A stretch of DNA of 59,544 nucleotides from positions 1 to 59,544 of the forward strand of contig CAUJEY010000270.1 in assembly GCA_963169325.1 (NCBI GenBank). Direction: 5' to 3'. Position numbers and translations under genes: made by a program. The stretch comes from Bacteroidota bacterium (lineage in GTDB: Bacteria > Bacteroidota > Bacteroidia > Chitinophagales > Saprospiraceae). This document shows, piece by piece, positions 34,972 to 44,471 of the stretch (the stretch's first letter is position 1; every line of letters starts with the position of its first letter). The notes beneath the pieces were generated by a model. It was not told the DNA's origin, searched no databases, and saw only the letters and a program-made list of their open reading frames with translations.

Positions 34972-35850
34972 TTATATTTGACCAACTGATACTTCAACTT
35001 GGGCTGCTTGTATCATAATACCTTTAAAATTAACTTGTGGTTTTATAATTCTGGTAATTATTTCCTCGTCACTTTTTAAGTTATCATCTGGAATTGAGTT
35101 GACTACGATTAATTTCATACCAGGGTTAAACGGTTTATATAGTAAATCTGGAATATCGTACCCATTTGCAGCGAAATTTTCCTCGATTCGTTTAACGGAA
35201 GCGGCCAGTTGCTTTAGGCCCTTAGTTTCCGGGGCCATATTCGCAAGGTTTTTATTGATGCGTGTGATCTCGTCAGCCACTTTCAGAGCAAGTGAATGAT
35301 CTGGTTCATTCCCGACCGTTGTTGTTAATGCCGGTTTTTCAGCCTGTGCAATTTTCAACTGTGCTTCAATGATTTCGGAGAGTTTGGTGTCAAGTTTTAC
35401 AGATTCTTCTTCAAGTACCTTCTTCGTAGCTGCTATTTGATCTACTACGCTCGTTCGATCGGATTTGATACGTTTACCAAGCGCCACATAGGCCAAAGCA
35501 GATAATAACGCTACAGCCAGGAATGCAATGATCCAATAAAGGCTCTTTTTGCTTAATGAAGAATCCAAATCGGCAATTTTCTGGCTACTTGTTTGGTCGG
35601 CCAACGTCAGTTCCTTTTTAGTTTGCTCGATGGTTTTATCGGTGCTTTGCAAATACGTGTCAAGGGAGTCAATACTTGCTTGTGCACTTATTGTCTGTGC
35701 ATCAAATGCCTTCCTGAGTTTTGCGGTTTCAGCCCGTAGGAGCGCGACCTGCTGTTTTAAGGAGACGATTTCCTCTTCAACATTAGTATCAGTCTGTGCC
35801 ATCAAAGGAAATATCCCGACTAATAATAATACGGATAAAATGTATTTCAT
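34972..35850 (-). CDS. Membrane-anchored coiled-coil protein with GrpE-like C-terminus
   Basis: A 292-residue protein with a signal peptide (KYILSVLLLVGIFPLMAQ), a periplasmic coiled coil (about 25-95), one transmembrane helix (YWIIAFLAVALLSALAYVAL, about 106-125) and a cytoplasmic coiled coil, then a C-terminal segment (GYDIPDLLYKPFNPGMKLIV, then GIMIQAAQVEVSVG) that fits the beta domain of the nucleotide exchange factor GrpE, including the final V-x-x-A-x-V pattern. I infer a membrane-bound exchange factor for the Hsp70 encoded next to it. The start overlaps the J-like gene stop by ATGA. Similarity to GrpE is judged by eye and is the weak point. Confidence 0.65.
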   Translation of the reverse strand: MKYILSVLLLVGIFPLMAQTDTNVEEEIVSLKQQVALLRAETAKLRKAFDAQTISAQASIDSLDTYLQSTDKTIEQTKKELTLADQTSSQKIADLDSSLSKKSLYWIIAFLAVALLSALAYVALGKRIKSDRTSVVDQIAATKKVLEEESVKLDTKLSEIIEAQLKIAQAEKPALTTTVGNEPDHSLALKVADEITRINKNLANMAPETKGLKQLAASVKRIEENFAANGYDIPDLLYKPFNPGMKLIVVNSIPDDNLKSDEEIITRIIKPQVNFKGIMIQAAQVEVSVGQI

Positions 35851-37577
35851 CTTTTAATCATTTTGATAATTTGATTGAGGATAAAGCGGATGCAAGTGTT
35901 CGTAAGCCTTTTATTTTTAAGTATTTCTACTAATTTTGGAGAGTATTGGTAATAGGTTTTTATAACCCATAAACCCAATTTGAATTTTGACAATATCTCG
36001 TCTCTGAACTGACGAAGTACCACAACCTGAGGATGGTCATAGTCGCCGTAGGCCATCGTGGCGATATAACAACCACCGCCGCCACCCGAGCCACCGGATC
36101 TGCCAGTGCCGACATTTACACTTGACAACTGATTACGCAGACTGGAAAGGCCTTGTTTGTTTGTATTGAAATGGCTTCTAAAATCACTTCGAAGGTCCAT
36201 GTTGCCAATCAACAAGGTCACATCCCAAGCTTCATCAACTTTTTGCTTTAACAAGACTATGGCCATTAATTTACCGGCTTGGTCATATGTGTTACCTAAT
36301 CTATTTTGAATGGCATTTATCTCGGACACCACCATTCCTTGGGCATCCGCTGCAATCCTCGTGCTTAGTCCAATATACAACTCATCACTACTCCCTAATG
36401 TGGATTTGACATTCTGGACATGAAGCCTTGATTTGTTTAAGAATTCTTTAGCATTGGTGATAGTTGGCGATTTACTTTCATATTCATCAATCAAATCTTT
36501 AATTCTTTCCAAATCCTGAAGAATCCTTTGTTGTCTTTCCCGATTTGGTTTATCATCAATCCATTCTTGTAGATTATCCATATTTTCCTGACAGCGCTGC
36601 TTGGCCACATTGCCTATGGCCACGACTTTTGCTTTTCGCACACAATCCATTGTCTCATTCCCAGGATCGGTATTACTTTCCCGATAATACTTAAAATAAT
36701 CAATTCCACACTGCAATACTTCCTCGGCCACTTTATCAGAAAGGGTGGTAAACCTGATATCGGTTGGCCCCAAAATAGATTTGAGTTGGCTGAGGGAGTC
36801 TATTACATTCAAATACAATTGTTTACCTGTACCGGCTGCGTTTGAGGGGCTCGTCTTTCGTTTACGCTTAGCCTCTTCAATTTGCTTTTCAATTTGTTCT
36901 ATGGGCTGATGTGCAAAAGTTTTTAGATATTCTGATTTTGCAGAAAAAGAAGCTTTGCCTAATATCGTTAAAAACAGTTGCGCGTTCACACCATTTTTCT
37001 CGGCTTCCGCATATACTTTGCTCAGAAAGTTTTTTTGCAATTCCTCCTTTGATATTTTGAAAGTCTCATCTGTAGCGACCCTTACAAAATCAGAATAGTT
37101 ATCGCTTTCCAGAAATTTCAGCTTCATCAATATACCTTCTTCCAGTAAGCCTGTGTCGACACCGCCATTACGGAAGGCATTATTTAAATGCAACGTGGAT
37201 AAATTTTGAAAGGCAGAGTAGCTGCGAGAGGTTACTTCGCCGGACAACATTAATTTGCGCCAAACAGCGGCGGCTGTTTGCATGTCGAGTGCCTGCAATG
37301 CATCAAATGCAGGTTCATCTGCAATGCCATTATTTATAAACCAGAAAAGTGCCGCGTTCATTCGGTCTTGATTCAGGTTTATCCTGGCGGGCACTTCGCT
37401 TATGGCATCGGCAGTTCGGGTTAGATCGCCTAAAACCGGGAAACTGAAATCCTCATCAGGTTCCTGCTCCACTTCAAGAAACATTTTCAGTTTTTTCGTG
37501 CGACTCAGTTGTTCTCTCGCGCTAGCGCCAATCAGCAAACCAATTATGCGGTATGGGTTGTTTTTTATGGCAAGCAT
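35847..37577 (-). CDS. J-like/TPR-like protein with CFI-box C-terminus
   Basis: A 576-residue protein. The first ~45 residues (NPYRIIGLLIGASAREQLSR) resemble the start of a DnaJ J domain, but no HPD tripeptide follows, so it is J-like at best. A long helical region follows, then a Gly-rich linker (GRSGGSGGGGG) and the C-terminal CFI-box (CYIATMAYGDYDHPQVVVLR, then RDEIL and a hydrophobic tail), a domain found at the end of many bacterial proteins of unknown role. Together with the neighbours this reads as the co-chaperone of the operon. It is the first gene; no clear promoter box is seen in the 60 bp upstream. Confidence 0.65.
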   Translation of the reverse strand: MLAIKNNPYRIIGLLIGASAREQLSRTKKLKMFLEVEQEPDEDFSFPVLGDLTRTADAISEVPARINLNQDRMNAALFWFINNGIADEPAFDALQALDMQTAAAVWRKLMLSGEVTSRSYSAFQNLSTLHLNNAFRNGGVDTGLLEEGILMKLKFLESDNYSDFVRVATDETFKISKEELQKNFLSKVYAEAEKNGVNAQLFLTILGKASFSAKSEYLKTFAHQPIEQIEKQIEEAKRKRKTSPSNAAGTGKQLYLNVIDSLSQLKSILGPTDIRFTTLSDKVAEEVLQCGIDYFKYYRESNTDPGNETMDCVRKAKVVAIGNVAKQRCQENMDNLQEWIDDKPNRERQQRILQDLERIKDLIDEYESKSPTITNAKEFLNKSRLHVQNVKSTLGSSDELYIGLSTRIAADAQGMVVSEINAIQNRLGNTYDQAGKLMAIVLLKQKVDEAWDVTLLIGNMDLRSDFRSHFNTNKQGLSSLRNQLSSVNVGTGRSGGSGGGGGCYIATMAYGDYDHPQVVVLRQFRDEILSKFKLGLWVIKTYYQYSPKLVEILKNKRLTNTCIRFILNQIIKMIKR

Positions 37578-38308
37578 AATCTACAGAATTCGTTTAAAAT
37601 CAGATTAATTCATTTACATTCTTCTACACCTCACCACACCTCAAATCAGCACCAAACACGCCTGATTCATCATCACATTCAACCTCCAGTCTACCACATC
37701 TGCATTAGCTATGGCATGGAGAAAACCAGTAAGTATGTAATGGAGGTCAGTAGAAGCGCTTTTAACGGAAAGTATGACCTTGTTCAGGTCTCCGTTGAAT
37801 ACAGTTCCCTCCGGTTGCAGGGACGCAGATCCTTCGCAATCCGAGAGGGGCGTGCAAGGAATTGATCCAATTAAATTGAGGCTCGTCATGTTCGATGGTT
37901 TGAGGAAGCGGAAGAAAATAGCCCTTAAGTGGTATGTTTTATTTTTTAACTATTTTCATGCCAAAACCATCTGGTAGTATAATTTTACATGAAGTGTTTC
38001 GCCAGCCAAACAATATTATCTCATTTTACCGCCTATGGGTAGGAAAATATTGAGATTTTCCTAAACTGTTCAGCAATTTGAGTTCCGGTGTCCAAATCTG
38101 TATTTATGCAGTCTGGTAGTTTTATTCGGAAAAGATCGGTGCTGTCAGAAACAAGTTCAACCAATATTTCGCGTTTTTCATTTCACCGGCCAAAGCAAAC
38201 ACATCGATAAAGTGCCCGATTAATCCCAATGCCTTTTCCGATCAGCGACTCCTGGAGAGATTTGACCTCAGCAGTAAGTCTATTTTTTTTTGCCCAAAAT
38301 AGCACTCT
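37578..38308. other. Intergenic region between chaperone operon and methylase module
   Basis: About 730 bp with no convincing gene. Short overlapping frames on both strands (for example 37641-37889 minus, 37509-37865 plus) have unremarkable composition and no motif. On the minus strand between about 38330 and 38060 there are blocks that read like protein (NRLTAEVKSLQESLIGKGIG, then after a frame change REILVELVSDSTDLFRIKLP), which may be a decayed gene. AT content is higher than in the flanking methylase module. Confidence 0.4.
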
Positions 38309-38372
38309 CTCCAAAAAATAATTCCCTGCACTTCCCTTGCAAACCTTCGCAAATAATCCCCATATTTGCAAC
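38309..38372 (+). promoter_or_regulatory. Shared upstream element and promoter of the methylase operon
   Basis: A 64-bp stretch nearly the same as 46502-46565 (starting CTCCAAAAAATAATTCCC and ending CATATTTGCAACA). It contains a TTGC followed 22 bp later by TATTTG, spacing typical of Bacteroidetes -33/-7 promoters. The element ends exactly where the ATG of the small first gene begins (38373), so the transcript would be leaderless or nearly so. Conservation over 64 bp, beyond the core boxes, suggests binding of a common regulator or a duplicated operon head. Confidence 0.6.
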
Positions 38373-38642
38373 ATGAAGTCCCGCACCCCAACCCGAAAAC
38401 CGCAGAAGCGCCCGCCTACCGTCCCGCCCACCTACCGCGACCTAAAATCCCTCCGCCGCCAAACCGGCCTCTACGACCCCTTCGATTTCAGGGACTACCT
38501 CCAAACCCGGTTGCGCAGGCTAAAACCGGAAACAGTAAAAGCCATCGCTACATACCACCGCATGAAACGCCCGGTGGCCGATCCGGAAATGGTTGCCCTG
38601 TGGCTGGCCGAAACCATTTTTGAAAAAACCGCCTGGCCATGA
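38373..38642 (+). CDS. Small basic protein (89 aa), first gene of the methylase operon
   Basis: An 89-residue protein beginning MKSRTPTRKPQKRPPTVPPT, a basic proline-rich tail, followed by a helical part (LYDPFDFRDYLQTRLRRLKP). The charge suggests nucleic-acid contact, but no domain is recognised. I chose ATG 38373 because the shared promoter ends there; the in-frame ATG at 38337 would lie upstream of the promoter box. The stop overlaps the methylase start by ATGA (38639-38642), so the two are coupled. Confidence 0.6.
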   Translation: MKSRTPTRKPQKRPPTVPPTYRDLKSLRRQTGLYDPFDFRDYLQTRLRRLKPETVKAIATYHRMKRPVADPEMVALWLAETIFEKTAWP

Positions 38643-40984
38643 CCCCCATTCCTTTCCTGCCCGGCAAAAAAACGGTCATCTACCGGCCCAATGGCGAGCA
38701 GCACCAGGGGCAGTTTGCCATCGTGGACCTGGCCCACATCAAAGCCAGCCACGACGAGCAGACTTTTGCCGATACGCCGGGCTACCCCCGTAACCCCGCA
38801 GGAGGCAACGTCAACGACCGCAACTACGCCGGCGACGTGGGCGCCCAGGCCCTGGTGGACGAATACGCCCGCAATCTGGAGTCGGGCCTGCTCGTCAGCA
38901 CCGGCCGCACCCCGGAGGGCACACATATTATAAATAAGGAGGGTTTTGTGGTCAGCGGGAACAACCGAACCAGGTCTGCCAAACTGGCCCGGACGAAAGA
39001 CCAGGCCCGCTACCAGGCTTACCGGGATTTCCTGCAAGAAGAACTTTCGGCCTTCGGCATTCCGGAACAGGATTTCGCCGACCGCAGCGTTTTTGCCGGC
39101 CGGGATGGACAGATTGAAGCGCCGTTCCTGGTCCGCATCGACTACGACATTCCGGCGCTCACCACCGAGGAACTGGCCAAATACAACCAGGCCAGCACCA
39201 AATCCGAGCGGCCGGTGGACAAGACCGTCAAACTTTCGAACATCCTGCGCGAAAACACGGCCTGCGGCAAACAAATCCCCAAACTGTTCGAGGACGACGA
39301 CATCATGAGCGAGTTTTACACGGACGCCAGCGCGCAGAAACAACTGCTCGACATGTTGCTCTCCTGCAACCTGCTCACCCGCCAGCAGGTACCGGAATAC
39401 TACACCGACGGACATTTCACCGAATCCGGAAAATATTTCGTGGAGATGACCCTGGCTGCCATCGTGTTGCGCCCGCCCGCTTTGCAGGCCGCCGAAACCG
39501 ATGGCGTGGCCAGCCTGCGCAAGGCCATCGTCAATGCCCTGCCTGTCCTCATGGATAATATTGCCCTGCCGGCGCCCGGCGCCCGGCTGGGCGATGCGAT
39601 CAACGCCGCCGTAGTGTTCCAGCAAAAAATGAAGGCGTCCAAACTGTCCTTCGCGGATTTCATCGGCCAGCAAAACCTGCTGAGCACCGGGCTGTACTCC
39701 CGCGAAATGTTGGTGCTGAACCGCCTGATGAATGCCGGCCAGCGGGCGTTCAAATCCGCCATCGCCCGCTACAACGAAACCCTGAAGGCCAACCAGGGCG
39801 AGTCCCTGTTCGGCGAGGAGCACAAAGTAAGTCCGGCAGAAGCCTTCGAGCGGATCATTGTCGAAGCTCTGGATGCCGGGGAGCAAAAGGTCATCAGGCA
39901 GTACCTCAAACAGGTGGAAAGCCCAGGCGCCGCTAAGGAAACAGACCCGGCCGAAGGTATCGAAGCCTATACCAGTGGCGTTCAACAGGCTTTCCGGGAA
40001 GGCAAAAAACTGACCGTCACCGGACTGCGCAAAATCGCCGCTGCCGCCGGCATAGACACCGGCAACGAAAAATACCTCTGGGAACTAACCGAACTCTGCT
40101 GGGTAAACTGGTACCGGAAACTGGTGAACGCCCATATTTTCGAGGAGGACAAAACCGCCGCCTTCGATGCCGTGGTGGACTTCTACCGGCGCGTTCAACC
40201 CACCTACACCGGTCTCGACAGCCACAAAAAGGTGTTCCAGCAATACAGCACCAGCGCGCCGATTGCCTGGCTGGCCGGGTGGTTCACTTACGACCGCGAC
40301 ACAAAAAGCGTGTTCGAGCCGTCTGCCGGAAACGGCCTGCTGACCATCTTCTACCCGGAAGAAATGACCGTGGTCAACGAGATCGACCCGGTGCGGTTTG
40401 CCCACCTAAAAACCCAGCCTTTCCGGGCGATACACCGACTGGATGCATCCGTGCCATTTCCAGAGCGGTTCCACCGCGCCTTCGATGCGGTGCTCACCAA
40501 TCCGCCGTTCGGCCGCTTAGCCGAGGTCAACCGCGATTTCGGGTACCCGTTCAAGGCACTTGATCACGTCATGGTCGCCCACGCGCTGGCGTGCATGCGC
40601 GATACCGGCCGCGCCGCCATCATCCTCGGCGGCCACACGGAAATCAACGCCGGCGGACAAATTGCTGGCCACCGGCAGTTTTTCAACTGGCTGTACCGGC
40701 ATTACCGGGTAGTGGCCCTGCTGAACATCGACGCGGCCAAACTGTACCACAAACAAGGCACCGACTTCCCGCTGCGCATGATCTTGGTCGCCGGGCGCAA
40801 GGCGGAACCCTTCGGCGCTGCGCCCACGATCAAAGAATACCCGCAATTAACCCAGGTGACCGACTCCTTCGAAACCTTGTTCGACTTGGTGCGAGCCGCC
40901 AGGGAATCTGCCAACCTGCGCGAAGAAACCTTGACCCAAAAACTGGAACGGGAACTCCAAAAAATAAAAATCGAATCCGTATGA
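38639..40984 (+). CDS. ParB-like plus N6-adenine DNA methyltransferase protein
   Basis: A 781-residue protein. The N-terminal half (about 1-230, NEQGFVVSGNN-type region with RNTRSAKLAR nearby) fits the ParB-like domain (ddrB-ParB) seen in phage and ICE polyproteins. The C-terminal half is an adenine-specific methyltransferase: motif I FEPSAGNG (about 559-566), motif IV NPPFG (621-625) and a later LNIDAAKLYH stretch. Family members modify adenine in DNA, sometimes to avoid host restriction, as in phage P1 DarB. The helicase partner encoded at 46584 would complete a DarB-like pair. GC content is clearly higher than in the defence island. Confidence 0.8.
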   Translation: MTPIPFLPGKKTVIYRPNGEQHQGQFAIVDLAHIKASHDEQTFADTPGYPRNPAGGNVNDRNYAGDVGAQALVDEYARNLESGLLVSTGRTPEGTHIINKEGFVVSGNNRTRSAKLARTKDQARYQAYRDFLQEELSAFGIPEQDFADRSVFAGRDGQIEAPFLVRIDYDIPALTTEELAKYNQASTKSERPVDKTVKLSNILRENTACGKQIPKLFEDDDIMSEFYTDASAQKQLLDMLLSCNLLTRQQVPEYYTDGHFTESGKYFVEMTLAAIVLRPPALQAAETDGVASLRKAIVNALPVLMDNIALPAPGARLGDAINAAVVFQQKMKASKLSFADFIGQQNLLSTGLYSREMLVLNRLMNAGQRAFKSAIARYNETLKANQGESLFGEEHKVSPAEAFERIIVEALDAGEQKVIRQYLKQVESPGAAKETDPAEGIEAYTSGVQQAFREGKKLTVTGLRKIAAAAGIDTGNEKYLWELTELCWVNWYRKLVNAHIFEEDKTAAFDAVVDFYRRVQPTYTGLDSHKKVFQQYSTSAPIAWLAGWFTYDRDTKSVFEPSAGNGLLTIFYPEEMTVVNEIDPVRFAHLKTQPFRAIHRLDASVPFPERFHRAFDAVLTNPPFGRLAEVNRDFGYPFKALDHVMVAHALACMRDTGRAAIILGGHTEINAGGQIAGHRQFFNWLYRHYRVVALLNIDAAKLYHKQGTDFPLRMILVAGRKAEPFGAAPTIKEYPQLTQVTDSFETLFDLVRAARESANLREETLTQKLERELQKIKIESV

Positions 40985-41439
40985 TATTCCAACACGCCAA
41001 AATTCACCACGACGAGTCCCTCAAATGCCTGTGCGTAGCCTGCTACGAAGGGGAAATTCTCAACTACGAAGATCACGTCTTCGCTATTTCCTGCTGCATC
41101 GCCACCCTGATCCAGGACGCCCGCGACCGGGGCGTGGCCGTGGAGCCGCTCCTCCGGGAATACCTGGGCGCCGAGCCGGAACCCGGCCTCACACCCGCAC
41201 AACTTTTCGACACCGCTATTGCCGGCAGCGACGCCTGGTCGCACGTGGCCGCCCGTCTGCGCGAAGCCTGGCAGGAGGTGACGCTGGCGGAAATGCAGGA
41301 GCATTACCGGCGCAGTATGGCCGAGGGTATTTCAAACCTGCCTGAACCGGAAGGGCTGCCGTTTGGGGATGAGGAGTTTGATTGTATGACGTTGGAGGAG
41401 TGGGTGGAACGGTTGAGTGCGGTGGTGGAACTAGGGTGA
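40981..41439 (+). CDS. Unknown acidic protein downstream of the methylase
   Basis: A 152-residue protein starting MIFQHAKIHHDESLKC in an ATGA overlap with the methylase stop, so it is translationally coupled. It has two N-terminal cysteines (CLCVACYEGE), a helical middle and an acidic C terminus (PFGDEEFDCMTLEEWVERL). Composition and coupling support a real protein. I cannot name the family; a role as a partner or regulator of the methylase is a guess. Its stop is 8 bp from the convergent PepSY-like gene. Confidence 0.6.
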   Translation: MIFQHAKIHHDESLKCLCVACYEGEILNYEDHVFAISCCIATLIQDARDRGVAVEPLLREYLGAEPEPGLTPAQLFDTAIAGSDAWSHVAARLREAWQEVTLAEMQEHYRRSMAEGISNLPEPEGLPFGDEEFDCMTLEEWVERLSAVVELG

Positions 41440-41447
41440 CAATCACA

Positions 41448-41861
41448 TCATCGAACAAAGTCTCCTTCGGCATTAAAAATCAGATCCTTGCCACTGACCT
41501 CTACTTCGTAGGTGATTTGGCCCGAGGCATCCAAGATACGGGCGGCTTCCTTGATCTTTTTGCCAGGACGCATTTTGGTCACCGCATCGCGGACGGCGGA
41601 CGGCAGGTCGGTTATAGCGATTTCGGTTTCGGTTTCGAGCCATGTGCCGTCAAGTGAAAAATTGGCGGACGTTTCCTTGCCGTCAGCCGCGTCAAATTCG
41701 GCTTCCCATTCGCCATTTTTTTCCAGCGACCAGTCCACATCGGTGATGCCCGTGAATTTTTGGTTGAAACTGTTCAAAACTACCTGTGGCGGTTTCTTTT
41801 CGGCAAAAGCCGAAAAACATGAAACGAGCGCAATGAGACTCAAAAACATGATTTTTTTCAT
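41448..41861 (-). CDS. PepSY-like secreted protein
   Basis: A 137-residue protein with a signal peptide (MKKIMFLSLIALVSCFSAFA) and two PepSY-like halves (for example FTGITDVDWSLEKNGEWEAE and then TYEVEVSGKDLIFNAEG). This is the PepSY-like/DUF2874 family of Bacteroidetes periplasmic proteins, often found with two-component systems and TonB receptors; function unknown, possibly binding a ligand or peptide. It sits downstream of the TonB-dependent receptor and may be co-regulated with the kinase and regulator at 44472-46417. Confidence 0.82.
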   Translation of the reverse strand: MKKIMFLSLIALVSCFSAFAEKKPPQVVLNSFNQKFTGITDVDWSLEKNGEWEAEFDAADGKETSANFSLDGTWLETETEIAITDLPSAVRDAVTKMRPGKKIKEAARILDASGQITYEVEVSGKDLIFNAEGDFVR

Positions 41862-41927
41862 TGTAACTTATTTTTGTGTGAAAGATGAGACAAAAGTCGG
41901 GGGTGATTTTGGAGGAATTCTGTGCGC

Positions 41928-44351
41928 TCAAAATTTCCGGTTATACCCCGCCCGCAGCACCTGCGTTTCGTAGTAATCCGTACTTTCCAACCTGAAATCC
42001 ATCCCCTGGATGGTTTTGCGTATTTGCATCGTGTTGAGTAGGTCTGTGACATTCAGTACCAATTCGCCCTTGCCACGTTGAATGCTTTTTTTCAAGCCCA
42101 TGTCCAGTGCGTAGCGGCTGCCAATGCGGCCTTGCGGCAATAAGTCAGGTGCGAGATAGACACTTGAAATTTGCGTTTCCCAATTTCCGGGTAGTTTGAC
42201 AGTAGCATTCAATTTGAAATTCCCGGATGTAAGTTGCTGTTTTTCTGCTGTATAGGTAGTAGGCACAGGGTATTGATTGACGACTGAAAATGCTGCGAAT
42301 GTGCTGCGATACACATTGGCATTGACACTCAGCGACAATCGTTTTGAGACGGTTTGCTGCCAGACGAACTCCGCACCCGTGTTCCAACTACGCCCGGCAT
42401 TTTGAAAAACATTATACAGCAGCACGCTGCCCGGTACCTGTGTGACAATGCGTGTAATGGTGCCGTCGATGATTCGGTGGTAAACTGCTGCGAAAAAACT
42501 GCCCTGCGCATAGGTGTTTTTGTAGCCCAGTTCGGCGGACATGGTGAACTGCGGCTGCAAGGTCGGGTTGCCCACTTTGATCAGTTCCGGCTCGTCGTAT
42601 TTTGGGAAGATACGGATGTCCACCTCGTTCGGCCTGTCCACGCGTCGGTTTAAGAAAAGCGAGATTTTGTTGCGTTCGTTTAATTTGAAGGCTGCCCGTA
42701 CGTTCGGGAAGGGCTGAAAGTAGCGGTAGCCGTCGCTTTTGTAGGTGTTGTGATCGGGATTCACCCGGTAGTCCACCTGTACCAATTCGACCCGCAGCCC
42801 GCCTTCAAGTTCAATTTTTTGACTCTCAAAAACATAGTTGCCATAGAGCGCGGGTATTTTTTCGACATAATTCGCCCAGCCACCCGCGCCTGTATCAAGC
42901 GGAGAGTTTTGTCCCGGAAAGAACTGCATATTGACCGGGATCGAGCGATAACGCCCCTTGAAGCCCGCTTCTATGCGCCCTTGTTTGAGTGGTTTGGTGT
43001 AGTCTGCATTGAAATCCCAAACATGCTCGTCGGAAAGCAATTTGAAAGCATCCTGCCCGGTGAATGTGGGCAAGGTATTGGTGAAAAAGTACTTTTCGTC
43101 CTCCCGGTGAAAGGAGTAGTTGCCCGTAAACATGAGCGTGTGCCCCGGTTGCCGGAACTTATGGGTAAAAACTGCGGCGCCGAACGCGGTGAACTTCACT
43201 TCGTCCTCCAAAAATTGCCAAAGACGGTAGCGGTTCTCCAGGCTACCCTCGAAGTAAGGATTGTCACCGTTGTCTTTGATTTTTTCACGGTTAAAAAGCC
43301 CTGAAATACTCAACGTGTTGCGGGTGTCGAAGATATGGTCAAAACCCGTTTTGGCCGTCGCATAATCGGTACGACGGTTGCGCTTCACCTGCTGGAAAAT
43401 AACCGTTCCATCGTTGTATGTGCGGGTTGAGAACTCATTTTTGTTTAAGGTCGGGGCATATAGCCAATCTCCCTGCAAAAAGACATTGGTTGCTTTCTTC
43501 CGATAATTAATGGAAAAAGATGGGTTCAACTTAGGTGTACCTTGATATTGTGGTCGAATGGTCGGCAGATTCTCTTTTTTGATCCACAAGGCGCCGGCGC
43601 CCGCCGTCATGCCGATTTTGCCGTTAAAACCTTCCTGTTCCTGTTTTTTGAAAACGAGGTTGATAATGCCAGCGCTGGCATTGGCGTCGTATTTGGCAGT
43701 GGGGTTATTGATGATTTCGATACGTTCCAGCGCGGAAGCGGGCAGATTGTCCAACCCGGTTTGAGCGCCATAGCCGGTCAAAGCGGTCTGTTTCCCATCA
43801 ATCAAAACGGCCACCTTATCGCTGCCGCGCAATTGCACCTTGCCGTCCTGCCCGACGGTCACGCCCGGCAAATTGGACATCGCCTGCAAAACCGAGCCGC
43901 CTGATTGGCTGATGTTGTCGGCAACTGCAAAGGTTTTTCGGTCCATTTTAGCCGAAACTTCGTCTGTTTTGGAAGTGACCACGACCTCGCCCAGTGTCGT
44001 AGGCTCCTCGACCATTTGCAATACACCCAGATCAAGGAACGCACTCAACTCGCCCACCAGCACCCGTTGCCGCTTGGGTTGGTAGCCTAAAAAGCTGGCT
44101 TCGAGCAGGTATGCGCCTTTTTTTAGTCCTGAAAATGTAAACGCACCGGTCTCGTCGGTCAACGTCCCGGCAGTGAAGGCGCTGTCCTTTTCTGTTTTCA
44201 GTACGAGGCTCAGATAAGGAAGCGCGGTTTTTGTCTGAGCATCCTGCATTTTGCCGTACAAGGTGACACCGCTGCCTGTGGTTTGGGCGAGCACAGTTGT
44301 TGCAAAAAACACGGATAACGGGAGAAATAGAGATAAAAACTTAGTATTCAT
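41928..44351 (-). CDS. TonB-dependent outer membrane receptor
   Basis: An 807-residue protein with a signal peptide (NTKFLSLFLPLSVFFATTVLAQ), an N-terminal carboxypeptidase-regulatory-like domain (GVTLYGKMQDAQTKTALPY), a plug domain (VLQAMSNLPGVTVGQDGK) and a C-terminal beta-barrel with many aromatic strands. This is the outer-membrane beta-barrel family of Bacteroidetes; it imports a substrate not evident from sequence, energised by TonB. There is no SusD partner nearby. I start at ATG 44351 (MNTKFLSLF); the longer frame adds 35 unlikely residues. The adjacent kinase-regulator pair probably controls it. Confidence 0.88.
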   Translation of the reverse strand: MNTKFLSLFLPLSVFFATTVLAQTTGSGVTLYGKMQDAQTKTALPYLSLVLKTEKDSAFTAGTLTDETGAFTFSGLKKGAYLLEASFLGYQPKRQRVLVGELSAFLDLGVLQMVEEPTTLGEVVVTSKTDEVSAKMDRKTFAVADNISQSGGSVLQAMSNLPGVTVGQDGKVQLRGSDKVAVLIDGKQTALTGYGAQTGLDNLPASALERIEIINNPTAKYDANASAGIINLVFKKQEQEGFNGKIGMTAGAGALWIKKENLPTIRPQYQGTPKLNPSFSINYRKKATNVFLQGDWLYAPTLNKNEFSTRTYNDGTVIFQQVKRNRRTDYATAKTGFDHIFDTRNTLSISGLFNREKIKDNGDNPYFEGSLENRYRLWQFLEDEVKFTAFGAAVFTHKFRQPGHTLMFTGNYSFHREDEKYFFTNTLPTFTGQDAFKLLSDEHVWDFNADYTKPLKQGRIEAGFKGRYRSIPVNMQFFPGQNSPLDTGAGGWANYVEKIPALYGNYVFESQKIELEGGLRVELVQVDYRVNPDHNTYKSDGYRYFQPFPNVRAAFKLNERNKISLFLNRRVDRPNEVDIRIFPKYDEPELIKVGNPTLQPQFTMSAELGYKNTYAQGSFFAAVYHRIIDGTITRIVTQVPGSVLLYNVFQNAGRSWNTGAEFVWQQTVSKRLSLSVNANVYRSTFAAFSVVNQYPVPTTYTAEKQQLTSGNFKLNATVKLPGNWETQISSVYLAPDLLPQGRIGSRYALDMGLKKSIQRGKGELVLNVTDLLNTMQIRKTIQGMDFRLESTDYYETQVLRAGYNRKF

Positions 44352-44471
44352 CATTGCTAAATTTGTTTGAGGGGCAAAAATCCGACGAGATTTTGTAGAA
44401 ATTTGGAAGTTGCCCCCGCCCCTCATTTCTATTTCCAAATCAAACATCTCAGCCATTTTTCTATTGGTTTT

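Noticed and set aside
38495-39985. 496-residue minus-strand frame opposite the methylase
   Set aside because: Long only because the region is GC-rich; the plus-strand gene has methylase motifs and operon coupling.
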